Under the pieces are notes generated by a model. It saw nothing but the letters and a program-made list of their open reading frames with translations. It was not told the origin of the DNA and made no database searches. A program made the position numbers and the translations under genes. 64,000 bases of DNA, taken from Arachidicoccus sp. BS20 (GTDB lineage: Bacteria > Bacteroidota > Bacteroidia > Chitinophagales > Chitinophagaceae). Below, piece by piece: positions 52,500 through 63,600 of this stretch (the stretch's first letter is position 1; each line of letters opens with the position of its first letter). The stretch lies in the NCBI RefSeq assembly GCF_001659705.1, contig NZ_CP015971.1:1178001-1242000 (forward strand). The letters are read 5' to 3'.

Positions 52500-53831
52500 T
52501 TATTTAAAACTTATCCAATCAATTGCAACATTGGAATTATTTTTCACTACTATGAACAAATTATGAATTCCTGATTCATATTTTTTTACGGTAGCTTTTA
52601 TTTCTTTCCAATCATCGCCTTTAGGAATTTTCGCTTCTGCGATTACAGTTCCGTTTATATCATCTGCTCGTATTTGTATAGCACCGCCTGTTGCAGAAAA
52701 CGCTCGCACAGCAAGTATTTTCAATGGTTTCATTCCAAAATCAATACTACTATATTGCACCCAGGCATTGGCTTTAGTAAAGGTAGTTTTCCATCCGAGA
52801 AATTTATTCGCAGTATCAATAAAATTTATGGAAACGCCATTATTACTTTTAGCAGTATATCTGTCTATCTGTATTTTCTTAGAGGCATTGGTAAGACCGA
52901 CACCTCTAAACGTGGGAATAACTTTTTTAATTGTACCATCCGAATTAAAAAACAAACTATCAATTCTTACAGACCTTGCTTTGTCAAAATCCGGCGAGTA
53001 ATCATCATGATGATAAAACAAGTACCATTGATTTTTAAACTGAATAATGGAATGATGATTTGTCCAGCAATCGGGCGATTCGTCCATGATAACGCCTGTA
53101 ACTTTAAATGGTCCCAAAGGATTATTGCTGACAGCATATTCAAGTTGCTCCGTTTTGTCTGCTACGTGCGGATATGTCAAATAATAAATACCGTTGCGCT
53201 CAAACATATACGGACCTTCTTTCAAACCTTTGTCCGGTAAGGCTTTCAGCACAACCGGTTCGGAAGCAAGCTCAAGCATATTGTCTTTCAGCTTTGCCGC
53301 ATAAATATTTCCTTCCGCCCAATACAAATATGCCTGTCCGTCTCTATCGATAAAAACATTCGGGTCAATGCCATGAACATTTTTAATCGGTTGAGGTTGC
53401 GGAACAAAATTTCCCGACGGCTTATCGGACACTGCAACGCCGATTGCAAAACCGTTTCCATTGCTCGTGTCTTTGGGCTTCGTGGGAAAATAGAAATAAT
53501 ATTTTCCATTTTTGAAAATGCAATCGGGCGCCCACATACTGTATGCCGTTGAATCTGCCCAAGGCACATTATACTGACTTACCACAATACCATCGTCGTT
53601 CCAATCCGTAAGATTTGCGGAAGAAAAAACATGATAATCTTCCATGCAAAACCAACCGATTCGACCATGCTCTTTTGTGGCAAGAATATCATGCGAAGGA
53701 TACACATAAACGCTGTCGCCGAATACTCTTGCCGAAGGGTCGGCAGAATATTGATTTCTGATAATCGGGTTTTGTGCAATGCACAAAGAAGTCAGAAAAC
53801 AGACGGCGGAAATAAGAATAAACTTTTTCAT
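52500..53831 (-). CDS. GH43-family glycosidase with C-terminal CBM6-like domain
   Basis: A 443-residue secreted protein (signal MKKFILISAVCFLTSLCIAQ). The five-bladed GH43 propeller (about 22-300) has the three acidic residues at the usual places: Asp in YSADPSARVFG (base), Asp in HGIDPNVFIDRDG (pKa modulator) and Glu in LKEGPYMFERN (acid). The C-terminal about 130 residues form a CBM6-like beta sandwich. Likely an alpha-L-arabinofuranosidase or beta-xylosidase on arabinoxylan; the two cannot be told apart by sequence alone. Confidence 0.9.
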   Translation of the reverse strand: MKKFILISAVCFLTSLCIAQNPIIRNQYSADPSARVFGDSVYVYPSHDILATKEHGRIGWFCMEDYHVFSSANLTDWNDDGIVVSQYNVPWADSTAYSMWAPDCIFKNGKYYFYFPTKPKDTSNGNGFAIGVAVSDKPSGNFVPQPQPIKNVHGIDPNVFIDRDGQAYLYWAEGNIYAAKLKDNMLELASEPVVLKALPDKGLKEGPYMFERNGIYYLTYPHVADKTEQLEYAVSNNPLGPFKVTGVIMDESPDCWTNHHSIIQFKNQWYLFYHHDDYSPDFDKARSVRIDSLFFNSDGTIKKVIPTFRGVGLTNASKKIQIDRYTAKSNNGVSINFIDTANKFLGWKTTFTKANAWVQYSSIDFGMKPLKILAVRAFSATGGAIQIRADDINGTVIAEAKIPKGDDWKEIKATVKKYESGIHNLFIVVKNNSNVAIDWISFK

Positions 53832-53866
53832 CTGTTATTTTTCATCGTCTTAAAATTTAAAAATCA

Positions 53867-55867
53867 TTATTCAGTCTCAAACGGACTTGCAGGCAATCCT
53901 TCTTTGTTGTACAAATCAGGATTTACAGGATTGTCCGCCCACGCATAACGCACATATTTCGGTGCTTGTATTTCATCGTTCCAAACAACCACTTTATCGC
54001 CTTCAATTTTTGCATTTGCCCAAACAAATTTTTTATCTGCACCGGCAATTTCAAATGCGCCATTCACTTCATCTGTATTCGGCGATGTATAAGAAGAATC
54101 TTTAAAAATCAAACCACTGCCAACATTGGTAAATGAAACAATTATTTTATTTCCCTCAGTCGTTGATGATTGATACAAAGGACTTGTAACAATATTTTTT
54201 TCGCCGTAAACCATTTTTTCCGCAGCCAGCGCCAAACGGTCGCCTACAGGTTTTTTCCTGTCGGGATGAATGTCGTTCCATTCGCCCAAATCAATCGCCA
54301 CAGCCATTGCAGAATTTGGAACGGATAATGATTGCAGTTGCGCTTCTCTCAGTTCCGCCCAACCGCTTTCTTCAGGCAAATAATTATAATCGCCATAGCC
54401 TGGAAGTTGCACGTATAAAAACGGAATATCGCCTTCGTTCCATTTGTTGCGCCAGTCCGCAACCAGAGCGGGTTGCAGCTTTGCGTATTCTGCAGCACGA
54501 CCTGCATTACTTTCTCCCTGGTACCAAACAAATCCTTTGATGGTATAATTAATTTCCGGCGCTACCATTGCATTGTACAAAGCCGTTGGCGCATTTTGTG
54601 CAGAGAAACCAAAGCCGCCAAAGCCGTGATGCGGCACAAAAACTTCACCCACTTTGTATTGCCAATAACCTTTTAAATCAACCGTATCTTTGCCCGCAAA
54701 CAAGCAGTAAGGTTTGTCGGGAACAAAGCCGCCTTTGCCGAAATTATTGGTAACACGGATTACAAATAAGTTATTGCCGGGCTTCAGCAAATCTGCGGGA
54801 ACATCGTATCTTCTTTGCGGGTATTCATACGTGGTGTTGCCTATTTTTTTTCCATTGATGTACAATTCATCGGCATCAACAATTCTTCCGAGAAAAACTT
54901 TTGCAGGTTTCCCTGTCATTGCAGCAGGCACGTTGATTTCTTTTCTGTACCAAACAACGCCGTCAAGATTTTTTAATCCCTGGTCTTCCCAATAGCCCGG
55001 AATGCCTATCTGCCGCCATTCGTTGGGAATATAATCAGAACTGTACCAAGGCGCCTGTCCGGCAAGTCCTTTATCGATTGGCTTTGACATTCCCATTCCG
55101 GTATTTTTTCTTCTACTTAAACTATTTATATAAGCCGTGTCTTTGTTCTTTTCAATTGTCTTTAGTTCGGAAGCAAAACCTTTAAAACCACTTTCGCTTA
55201 TCCATGCTTCGATTGGTGTACCGCCGACACTTGCATTGATAATACCGATGGGAACGTGATATTTTTCGTACAGGTCTTTTGCAAAAAAATATGCGACAGC
55301 AGAAAAATCCCCCACGTCCTGCGGAACGGCAGATTTCCAATAGCCTGAAGGCAAATCATCGGCCGGGCCTTGCAGAGCGGTCAATGTAGGGATCCAGAAT
55401 TGCCTTATCTCAGGATAATGCGCATCGGGTATCGCATCAGGATAATACACACTGTGCAACCTTAACTGATGCACCATATTGGACTGACCGGAACAAAACC
55501 ATACATCGCCCAGCAATACATCGTGCAGTATAATTTTGTTTTTACCGCTAATCTCCATTGTATAAGGACCGCCGGCTTTCATAGGAGACAATTGCAACTT
55601 CCATTTGCCGTCGGAACCTGTTTTGGTTTTGTACGTTTGGTTGTTGAACTTAACCTTTACGGTTTCGCCTTTTGACGCCCAGCCCCAGATATTGATTTTC
55701 GCATCTCTTTGCAAAACCATGCTGTCCCTTACCAACTGCGGCAATTTTATTTGTGAAAAAGAAGTATTGTTTAGAACCATTAAGACACAAAGACACAAAG
55801 TAACTTTAAGAAAAAACTTTGTGCATCTTCGTGCCATTGTGTCTTTGTAGCAAATTGTTTTCATCAT
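53867..55867 (-). CDS. Sialate-O-acetylesterase-family (SASA) acetylesterase
   Basis: Probably removes acetyl groups from xylan, given the context. The 666-residue protein has the SASA nucleophile motif FCSGQSNM (Ser in GQSNM), WYQGESNAGRAAEY and the late NDIHPDRK with the Asp/His pair. A GH2-like jelly-roll insert occupies about 280-360. The start ATG overlaps the GH115 stop as TAATG, so the two are coupled. The signal peptide region (about residues 16-38, KFFLKVTLCLCVLMVL) is encoded by dispersed repeat DNA of the cacaaagacacaaag type, which is odd. Confidence 0.88.
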   Translation of the reverse strand: MMKTICYKDTMARRCTKFFLKVTLCLCVLMVLNNTSFSQIKLPQLVRDSMVLQRDAKINIWGWASKGETVKVKFNNQTYKTKTGSDGKWKLQLSPMKAGGPYTMEISGKNKIILHDVLLGDVWFCSGQSNMVHQLRLHSVYYPDAIPDAHYPEIRQFWIPTLTALQGPADDLPSGYWKSAVPQDVGDFSAVAYFFAKDLYEKYHVPIGIINASVGGTPIEAWISESGFKGFASELKTIEKNKDTAYINSLSRRKNTGMGMSKPIDKGLAGQAPWYSSDYIPNEWRQIGIPGYWEDQGLKNLDGVVWYRKEINVPAAMTGKPAKVFLGRIVDADELYINGKKIGNTTYEYPQRRYDVPADLLKPGNNLFVIRVTNNFGKGGFVPDKPYCLFAGKDTVDLKGYWQYKVGEVFVPHHGFGGFGFSAQNAPTALYNAMVAPEINYTIKGFVWYQGESNAGRAAEYAKLQPALVADWRNKWNEGDIPFLYVQLPGYGDYNYLPEESGWAELREAQLQSLSVPNSAMAVAIDLGEWNDIHPDRKKPVGDRLALAAEKMVYGEKNIVTSPLYQSSTTEGNKIIVSFTNVGSGLIFKDSSYTSPNTDEVNGAFEIAGADKKFVWANAKIEGDKVVVWNDEIQAPKYVRYAWADNPVNPDLYNKEGLPASPFETE

Positions 55868-58434
55868 TATTTCTTTTTATATAAAGTTTCCGGCGCGCCG
55901 AGATAGCTGTATTTCCCGTTACCAAAATTTAATACTATTTTTTGCAGCACAACGGCGTTGCTAATCATCCAATATTTTACAATATGCCTTCCGCTTGTTG
56001 AAAGACGATGCCGCGTTGTTTTAATAATAATATTATTGGCCGCCCATCTTCCCCAAACCCGGTCTTTATTATCATCTTTGTTCAGCGAAACAATTTGCGG
56101 CTGTTCATCGTCGATAGAAACGGCGTATTGCAAGCCCGTCGAGTCGTTATGAAAATTCAATGTAGGCGAAAAATAAGCGTTAAGTTTTACATCGCCTGTA
56201 TCTGTTGTATAAATTTCGTACTGCAACTGCGGATTTGATGCAGCAAGCGTTTCAAGGGATTTTGTTACGGGAAAAGTGGTAATACCACCGCCATCGCGTC
56301 CAATATCTTTAATCATCTTCCATTGGATATTTTTTGTGTTGATGGCTTTGGTATAATGGGATGCTTCTATTGAAATAAAATTATTTTTTTGATAGAATGA
56401 ATTTTTGGACGCATTGGCATGAAGTTTAACTTTTATTTTACCCGGGTCGTTTGTCCATGTATGAGAAACACTATCATTAGAAATATATTCCACTTCGGGC
56501 ATCGAATTTCTTCTTGGTTCCTGCCACGACCTGTAGCCGATATGCGTTTGATCCATCATGTGGTTCCATTTGCCATTGTTTAACCGATTGTATTGAAGCG
56601 ATATTAAAGAGTCGTTGATAAAAGCTTGTTTAGCTTTATCGGCATAATCATTTGCCGCAATATCGTTATGCGAAGCAAGCAGCTTGTTCATGGCAACATC
56701 GTAATACAATTCATGCAAATTTTCCATTGCTTTTACAGGATGCAGTACGAGTTCAAAATAAGCGTCTTTATATTCCGCCGGCAGGGCTTCGTTTATTTTT
56801 CCTGCATCGGCTAATAAAACTGTCCATTGCTGTAAAACATTTTTCCATTCATCATAATTTTCTATACTGTATGTATTTGCATCCAGCAATTCGGGTTTTC
56901 TGCGCGAAGCATATTGCGAATATCTTTTTAAAATGCTTCCGATTTCGTCCGCGTAAGTTTTTCCGAATTGCGCCGAAGCCCAATGTTTATAATAGTCCGG
57001 GAGATTGTCTTCATTTATTTTTTCGGGGTTCCAGGCATAATCACACCAGAACGAAATGGGAAACTCCATCGGCTTCAGATCTCCCACATTGACCACCCAT
57101 ATATTTTTCACACCATATTCATACGCCAGATGCATCTGTTCCCAAACTCTTGCAATATTATTTGTATTGATCCATTTATAATTCCTTGGACCGCCCACAT
57201 AATCGAAGTGATAATAAATTCCATAGCCGCCACTTCTTGGCTTGTCCGTTATTTTCGGCAACCTGCGGATATTGCCCCAGTTATCGTCGCAGAGCAGCAA
57301 AGTAACATCGTCCGGCACGCGCATTCCCTGGTCATAGTAGTCCTGAACTTCTTTGTACAAAGCCCAGTCCTGCGGTGTTTCGGAAGCCGGTTTGCCCGTA
57401 ACGTCCGAAATTATTTTACGCTGGTTCTTAACAATTTTTTCCAGCAAACCGATTGCCGTCCCCTGTGTCATAGGCTTATCGCCATCGCCGCGCATACCAA
57501 TAGTAACAACACTTTCGTGATGATCCATATTTTCGATACCCTTCTTCCAGAAAGCATTCAGCTCAGCTTCGTTCGTGGTATAATCCCATGCGCCTTTTCC
57601 ATAACGTTTCCATTCCTGCTGCGCGCGCATCATCGGCTCGTGATGCGAAGTGCCCATCACGATTCCCCATTTATTGGCCAATACGGGATTCAGCGTATCG
57701 TCATCGTTGAAAGCATTACCCCACATTGCGGGCCAGAGATAATTGGCTTTTAAGCGAAGCAACAGTTCAAATATCTTTTCATAAGCAAGATGGTTGGCGC
57801 CGCCGAATTTTTCCTTTACCCAGCCGCTGAAAGCAGGCGCTTCATCGTTGATAAATATGCCGCGGTATTTAACCCGGGGTGAATCAGCGATGGAAATATT
57901 TTGTCTGACAAAAATTTCTTTCTTCTTTTTTACCGGCACATCCGCCCACCAATACCAGGGAGAAACGCCAATCTGTTTCGACAATTCAAATGTACCGTAT
58001 GCAGCCCCGCGCTTGTTACTTCCGACAATGATAATGCCTTTCGAATGTGCATTTAATTGAACCGTTTGAATAGCGTACGCGTCCCATTTGTTTTGAACAG
58101 AAGCAATACTGATTTTGCCGGAGCGAATAAGGTCTTTAATAAAAGAAGAATGGTCAAGCGTACCGATAATAATAAAATTTTTATTCGTATCAATACTGTC
58201 GTGAAGAAGCATCAATTTTTTCCCGGTAAGAGATTGGATGTCCTGCTGCAACAATTCCCCGGCTTTATGCACCAGCCAGTTGTCGCCTTCATCAATATAA
58301 ATATGTGCATCCTGATGCTGCGATACGATCGCAAAATCAGTTGCGCTTTTTTGTTCGCTTACAAAAATCTGTGCATGAGCTTTTGCAAAAAGAAAATAGA
58401 AGATTGCAAAACATATTATCCCTTTCTTTCTCAT
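55867..58434 (-). CDS. GH115 alpha-glucuronidase
   Basis: Removes (4-O-methyl-)glucuronic acid from internal and terminal xylose of glucuronoxylan. The 855-residue secreted protein (signal MRKKGIICFAIFYFLFAKAHA) has the family pattern: N-terminal GH20b-like beta/alpha domain, VKYRGIFINDEAPAFSGW, HHEPMMRAQQEW, DDNWGNIRRLP, YHFDYVGGPRNYKW and a C-terminal all-beta region (about 630-855). Length is as expected. The stop is fused to the SASA start (TAATG). It follows susD after 137 bases and a hairpin. Confidence 0.92.
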   Translation of the reverse strand: MRKKGIICFAIFYFLFAKAHAQIFVSEQKSATDFAIVSQHQDAHIYIDEGDNWLVHKAGELLQQDIQSLTGKKLMLLHDSIDTNKNFIIIGTLDHSSFIKDLIRSGKISIASVQNKWDAYAIQTVQLNAHSKGIIIVGSNKRGAAYGTFELSKQIGVSPWYWWADVPVKKKKEIFVRQNISIADSPRVKYRGIFINDEAPAFSGWVKEKFGGANHLAYEKIFELLLRLKANYLWPAMWGNAFNDDDTLNPVLANKWGIVMGTSHHEPMMRAQQEWKRYGKGAWDYTTNEAELNAFWKKGIENMDHHESVVTIGMRGDGDKPMTQGTAIGLLEKIVKNQRKIISDVTGKPASETPQDWALYKEVQDYYDQGMRVPDDVTLLLCDDNWGNIRRLPKITDKPRSGGYGIYYHFDYVGGPRNYKWINTNNIARVWEQMHLAYEYGVKNIWVVNVGDLKPMEFPISFWCDYAWNPEKINEDNLPDYYKHWASAQFGKTYADEIGSILKRYSQYASRRKPELLDANTYSIENYDEWKNVLQQWTVLLADAGKINEALPAEYKDAYFELVLHPVKAMENLHELYYDVAMNKLLASHNDIAANDYADKAKQAFINDSLISLQYNRLNNGKWNHMMDQTHIGYRSWQEPRRNSMPEVEYISNDSVSHTWTNDPGKIKVKLHANASKNSFYQKNNFISIEASHYTKAINTKNIQWKMIKDIGRDGGGITTFPVTKSLETLAASNPQLQYEIYTTDTGDVKLNAYFSPTLNFHNDSTGLQYAVSIDDEQPQIVSLNKDDNKDRVWGRWAANNIIIKTTRHRLSTSGRHIVKYWMISNAVVLQKIVLNFGNGKYSYLGAPETLYKKK

Positions 58435-58531
58435 TCGTATAAATTTTCCCTTTACTGCTGTAGTAGTAGGTCTTTTGACTGAATGTATGGCATCTCTGAA
58501 TCAAAAAATCTTAGTCCGTCAATAAAATAGA

Positions 58532-58558
58532 ACGGCTGGTGTTTATTTCACCAACCGT
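58532..58558 (-). terminator. Attenuator-type hairpin after susD
   Basis: On the minus strand the 10-bp stem has one mismatch (arms ACGGTTGGTG and CACCAGCCGT) with a 7-base loop and is followed by TCTATTTTATTG. Such hairpins after susD often reduce downstream transcription of the enzymes, leaving susCD in excess. Confidence 0.6.
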
Positions 58559-58571
58559 CTACAATTAAATA

Positions 58572-60560
58572 TTAATTATATCCCGGGTTTTGATAAGCTG
58601 CCAATGCATCAGCACTCATATCCATAGCATTAAGTTGCGATGTAGGGATAGGACGAAGATAATTTTGCGGAGTTATGGTGCGCGTAATTGTTTTTGGCGC
58701 AGCATTACTCCAATCACTCGCATTCTGAGAATCCACAATAGTAAAGCTACCAGCAAGCTCGTTCCACTTCTGTGTGCGAACGAGGTCCAACCAACGATAA
58801 CCTTCGCCGAAATATTCACGGCTGCGCTCTGCCAGAATATAATTAATATCGATAGTAGCGGGCGTCGCTGCAACCATAGCTGCGCTATTATCAATAGATA
58901 CTGTTTTATGAAGACCGTTACTAAAAGTTTGTTTACCGGCGCGAGCGCGAAGCACATTGACCAAATCGCGTGCACTCATAGAACCTGTTGCACCTTTTAC
59001 AGCAGCCTCTGCAGCTATTAAATACAGTTCCGAAAACTTAGCAATATTAACTGGGCGCGTGCTACTGCCATTTGGGTTGCCCAATCCGCCATTAGCATCG
59101 GTGCGATAAGGACCTATTTTCCAGTTACCAGGATAACGGGTTCTACTGATATGGCTCGGTTCTACAACAAAATCAGCCCTGCCCGGTAATACGCCAGCTC
59201 CGATACCGCTATTGAACACCGAATTAGAATAATCAACACCGCCAACATCTTCGGGTAAAAATGTAAAAACAGCATCATCCTGGCCTAACGGCAAATAATT
59301 AGCGCCATAAAATTGTGAATATTTAGCTGCGAGGCCACTTTGACTAAAATTGGAACGATAAGAAGTTACGAACGTTCCATCAAAGCGGGTATCATTGGCT
59401 TTATCTGCGAAAGTATTGTAAAATACGCCTTGCGGAGGAGCATTCATTGTCCACGGACGTCCCAGTGACTGATCATCCGAGCGTTGAACAGATGCAACTG
59501 TAGCCCATGACGTATTAGAAGTGCTGCTAAATACACTCGTGTAATTGAACTGTTCAAACCATCCGATAAAGTTATCCGGACCTGCGAGAGCGCCCGAACT
59601 ATACGAAAGGCTGGCCCCATTATATTGTTCACTTGATTGTGTGTGGTCGGCATATAAAAGTATTTCACTATTGCGGTCATTAGCGCCATTACTCACATCA
59701 TAGAATGTTGGCTGCAACCCAAAAGTCGCGAAAGTCTGTGCATCTCCGAAGTAGCCCTTACTTGGATTGGCAATAGCAGCTGTAGCTACATCATAAGCCT
59801 GCTGAAAATACCAGACAGCATTATGTCCGTCCGGATCCGTTCTGTCCGCTGCCGGATAGGTAGGGATATTGTTAGGATTCTGCAACCACCAGCCATAAGT
59901 CAGATATGCTTTTGCCAAGTATAACTGCGCAGCCGTTTTACTTACCCCACCTTGTAAACGGGAATCACCAAGATTGTTTATAGCCTGTAATAAATCCGGG
60001 AAAATAGCCTTTGTATAAACTTCGGGGACGGTATTGCGTACCGAAGTTCTGACCGTAGAAGTATTGAACTTCAGCTCACCAGCTCCTAGATCCAACGGCA
60101 CGCCGCCATAAGTTTGTACCAAATAGAAATAGTAAAATCCACGGAAGAAATAGGCTTCCGCAAGTAATGAAGCTGATATGCCTGCTTCAGTACCATTTTC
60201 GATTACACCACTCGCAGTATTAATAGCAGGAAAGGCTGTCTGCCACAAGAATCCGGTATTACTACTTTGAGGGTCAATGGTACTCTTTCCGGAAAAATCA
60301 AGCTGCCAGATATTATTATCCGAATTTCCACCCCAGGTCGACTCGTCCGTTCCGTCCTGGTTGGCATTAAGAAAATAACCGCTGCCCCATAAACGAAGGT
60401 CAGCATATAAAGATGTCAATCCACCTTCTACGCCTGCTTCTGTTTGAAAATAAGCTGGAGTAAATGTGGAACGGGGTGTTTCTTTTAAAATCTTGGAGCA
60501 ACCCGTCATAAGCATACCAACGAGAAGTGTTCCAGTTAAAGTCTTATTTATTCGTTTCAT
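58572..60560 (-). CDS. SusD/RagB-family outer-membrane glycan-binding lipoprotein
   Basis: Partner of SusC that captures xylan fragments at the cell surface. The 662-residue protein has a lipoprotein signal (MKRINKTLTGTLLVGMLMTG, lipidated Cys21), then the TPR-like SusD domain with FRGFYYFYLVQTYGGVPL (about 140-157), and the C-terminal RagB signature ILAERSREYFGEGYRWLDLVR. It ends in NPGYN. Length is toward the upper end for the family. Only about 110 bases separate it from susC, so it is co-transcribed. Confidence 0.95.
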   Translation of the reverse strand: MKRINKTLTGTLLVGMLMTGCSKILKETPRSTFTPAYFQTEAGVEGGLTSLYADLRLWGSGYFLNANQDGTDESTWGGNSDNNIWQLDFSGKSTIDPQSSNTGFLWQTAFPAINTASGVIENGTEAGISASLLAEAYFFRGFYYFYLVQTYGGVPLDLGAGELKFNTSTVRTSVRNTVPEVYTKAIFPDLLQAINNLGDSRLQGGVSKTAAQLYLAKAYLTYGWWLQNPNNIPTYPAADRTDPDGHNAVWYFQQAYDVATAAIANPSKGYFGDAQTFATFGLQPTFYDVSNGANDRNSEILLYADHTQSSEQYNGASLSYSSGALAGPDNFIGWFEQFNYTSVFSSTSNTSWATVASVQRSDDQSLGRPWTMNAPPQGVFYNTFADKANDTRFDGTFVTSYRSNFSQSGLAAKYSQFYGANYLPLGQDDAVFTFLPEDVGGVDYSNSVFNSGIGAGVLPGRADFVVEPSHISRTRYPGNWKIGPYRTDANGGLGNPNGSSTRPVNIAKFSELYLIAAEAAVKGATGSMSARDLVNVLRARAGKQTFSNGLHKTVSIDNSAAMVAATPATIDINYILAERSREYFGEGYRWLDLVRTQKWNELAGSFTIVDSQNASDWSNAAPKTITRTITPQNYLRPIPTSQLNAMDMSADALAAYQNPGYN

Positions 60561-60673
60561 CTGTTTATCTTTTTATTGTTCTTTAATTACCAGATACCCC
60601 CTGACCAGACGGGCAGGGATTCTGCCAATAATCATAGCTTTACATACAGGATTTCATATATCGTCTTATTAAT

Positions 60674-63600
60674 TTAAAATGTTATATTAATACCCAGTAT
60701 ATAATTATGCGTTGAAGGAGTATTGTAGCCCACGGTCAACAAACGGCTGACCGATGAATATGGCACTGCCATCGTACTGCCATCATTGGCATATGAGTTT
60801 GTCTGTGGATCCATACCCGATTGTTTATGATAAGGCGAAAACAGTACCAGTGCATTTTGTACGGTAAAATAAGGACGTAATCTTTTTATCCCTGCCTTTT
60901 TCATCCATTTTGAATCAAAATTATATCCAAGCGTAACTGTGCTTATTTTTAAATAAGAACCGCTGAAATAACCCAATGTGGAACCATATTTTGGATTATT
61001 GCTGTTTTTAGGACCATTGGGATCGGGGAATTTGGCATTTGTATTAGTGGGAGTCCAATAATCAATATTGATATTGTTCCTGCGTCCGTCTTCCAGATTA
61101 AGGTAGCCGGATGCGCCGTATAAGGTGCTGTTAAGGATGCCTCCATCCTGGAAAATTCCCACAATAGTTAAGTCAATACCTTTCCATCCTACGTGCGTAT
61201 TGAAGCCGCCCATGAATACTGGGTCTGCATTCATAATCTGCATATCTGCAGAACTTATCGCTCTTGTAGGCGAACCGTCGGCATTATAGTCTCCTGTGTA
61301 TTGTACTTTGATCATGCCGGGTTTATTGCTCGAACCTGGCTCCAAAATGCTCAAATAAGAATCGTTCTGTTGCCAGATACCTATTTTCTTATAGTCGTAG
61401 ATAACATTCAATGGATGCCCTACAAATAACAGGTCAGCTATGTCTTGCGTTTCTCCTGATGCCAGTTTAACTATCTTATTCTTGTTACCGTATATATTAA
61501 AGCCCGCATCCCAAGTCCAGCCGTTTACGTTGTTAATAATAGTACCGTTTAACGAAAGTTCCCAGCCTTTATTGGAAGTCTGTCCAACATTACCTATATA
61601 ACTACCTACACCCGATGTAGAAGGCAGATTCACGCTTAACAAAAGATCCTTAGTACGTGTTGAGTAATATTCGACCGTACCGGATAAACGGTTATGAAAG
61701 AAAGTAAAATCCAATCCTGCATTTTGAGTTGTAGAATATTCCCAGCCTAAGGTCGGGTTAGGCAATGTAGATACATAATACCCAGTGGCATAGCCGGTCT
61801 GGCCAAAATTGTAAGGTACTGTGGTTAGAGATCCCAAAGTAGAATACGCCGGTACAGACTGGTTAGAAGTTTGCCCAAACCCTAAGCGCAACTTTAATTC
61901 ATCTATCCAGGAAATTCTTTTCATAAAAGATTCTTTGGCAATATTCCAACCTGCAGAAATAGCCGGATAGGTATGCCATTGGTGGCCCGAAGCCAGGTGA
62001 GAAGAGCCATCGGAACGAAGTGTTGCGCTTATCATATAGCGGCTGTCATACGAATACATTACGCGCCCCATATACGACAATAATCCACTTACCGAATAGC
62101 CCTGATTAGCTGGATTTATTGTTATGTCGTCATTTAAACTGGTGGAGCTCTGTCCAAGGTTAAAATATTGGAACTGGTCAGAAGCAATATTTTTTCTAGA
62201 AATAGATGAACTGTTGTAATAATCCTGTTCGGCAGAATACAACGCAACAGCATCTATCTGATGTTTTCCAAATGTACGGTCATACATCACCAAGTTTTCA
62301 TCCGTCCAGCTATATGTGGTCGAGTTACCGATAGACGCATTACTTGGATTTAGGGGATTATTACTAAATACGCCCTCACCAGTATAATTTCCGCTGTTAC
62401 TTTGCCGATATTCTCCACCGAGGTTAACACGGACTTTTAAACCTTGTACTCCCGGGATTTCAACTTCAGCATACGCAGAGTTGTATGAAGCAAATCCTTT
62501 GTTCAAATCGGCAAACCTGTCGCCTAAGGCATCTAGCGTTGACCGTGTATAAGTCCAATATTGATCGTGATTAGAAGAAATATCCAGAACTGGCTTTATA
62601 GCGCCAGTCGAATCGTACGGATTTGCCAGAGGACTCATTGCCAATACATTGTATAATCCAATGCTTGCTCCATTTGTAAAACTAAAGTTATTGTTGGTAG
62701 TAAAGCCCAGCCGAAATATACCAATCTTCTGATCAACAGATCCACGCAAAGAATAACGTTTGTACCAAGACAAAGGAACTACCGATTGATCGTTATAGAA
62801 CCCCGCACCAAACTTATAACTTCCATTCTGAGTACCACCTATAATACTTAGATCATGACTATTTACAAGTCCGGTTTTAAAAAAGAGGTCTTGCCAATCC
62901 GTACTGGTCGTATAATTGCCGGCGCTGTCCGTAGGTTCGTCCGCACCTGCGTTATTCATATTCGCCTCTGCACGAAGCGCAGCGAATTGAGTAGCATTCA
63001 TCATAGGGAATTTAACGGCTTTATTCATACCAAAATATCCACTATAACTTATTTGTGCTTTTTGATTTCTACCCCCCGAATTAGTAGTTATCAAAATAAC
63101 GCCATTAGCGCCACGCGAACCGTAAATAGCCGTTGCCGAAGCGTCTTTCAGAATGTCGATGCTTTTAATATCATCCGTGCTAATATCTGAGATACTTCCC
63201 TGAAAAGGAATACCATCAAGCACTATCAACGGATCATTAGTGGCATTGATTGAACGTGTACCGCGAATACGGATTTGCATGGTAGCCCCCGGCTTTGTAG
63301 AGGTTTGTGTCATAGTTACCCCTGCTATACGCCCTTGCAAAGCAGATGTAAAATTGGCTGACGGCACTTCCCGGAGGGCGCTTCCTCCTATTGATGCTAC
63401 CGATCCTGTAACCGCTTCTTTGCGTTGCGTACCGTAACCAATTACAACTACATCATTAAGATTTGTTGCAACAGCAGAAAAAAGTACTACAGAAACATTT
63501 GCTTCTCCGGAATAAGTAATTTTTTTAGTCTGGTAGCCAATGTAGGATACCTCCAAAACCTGCCCTTTTTCAACGTCGATGGAAAAACTGCCACTCTGGT

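Noticed and set aside
56968-57753. A 261-residue plus-strand frame
   Set aside because: It is antisense to GH115 and has no domain or start signal.
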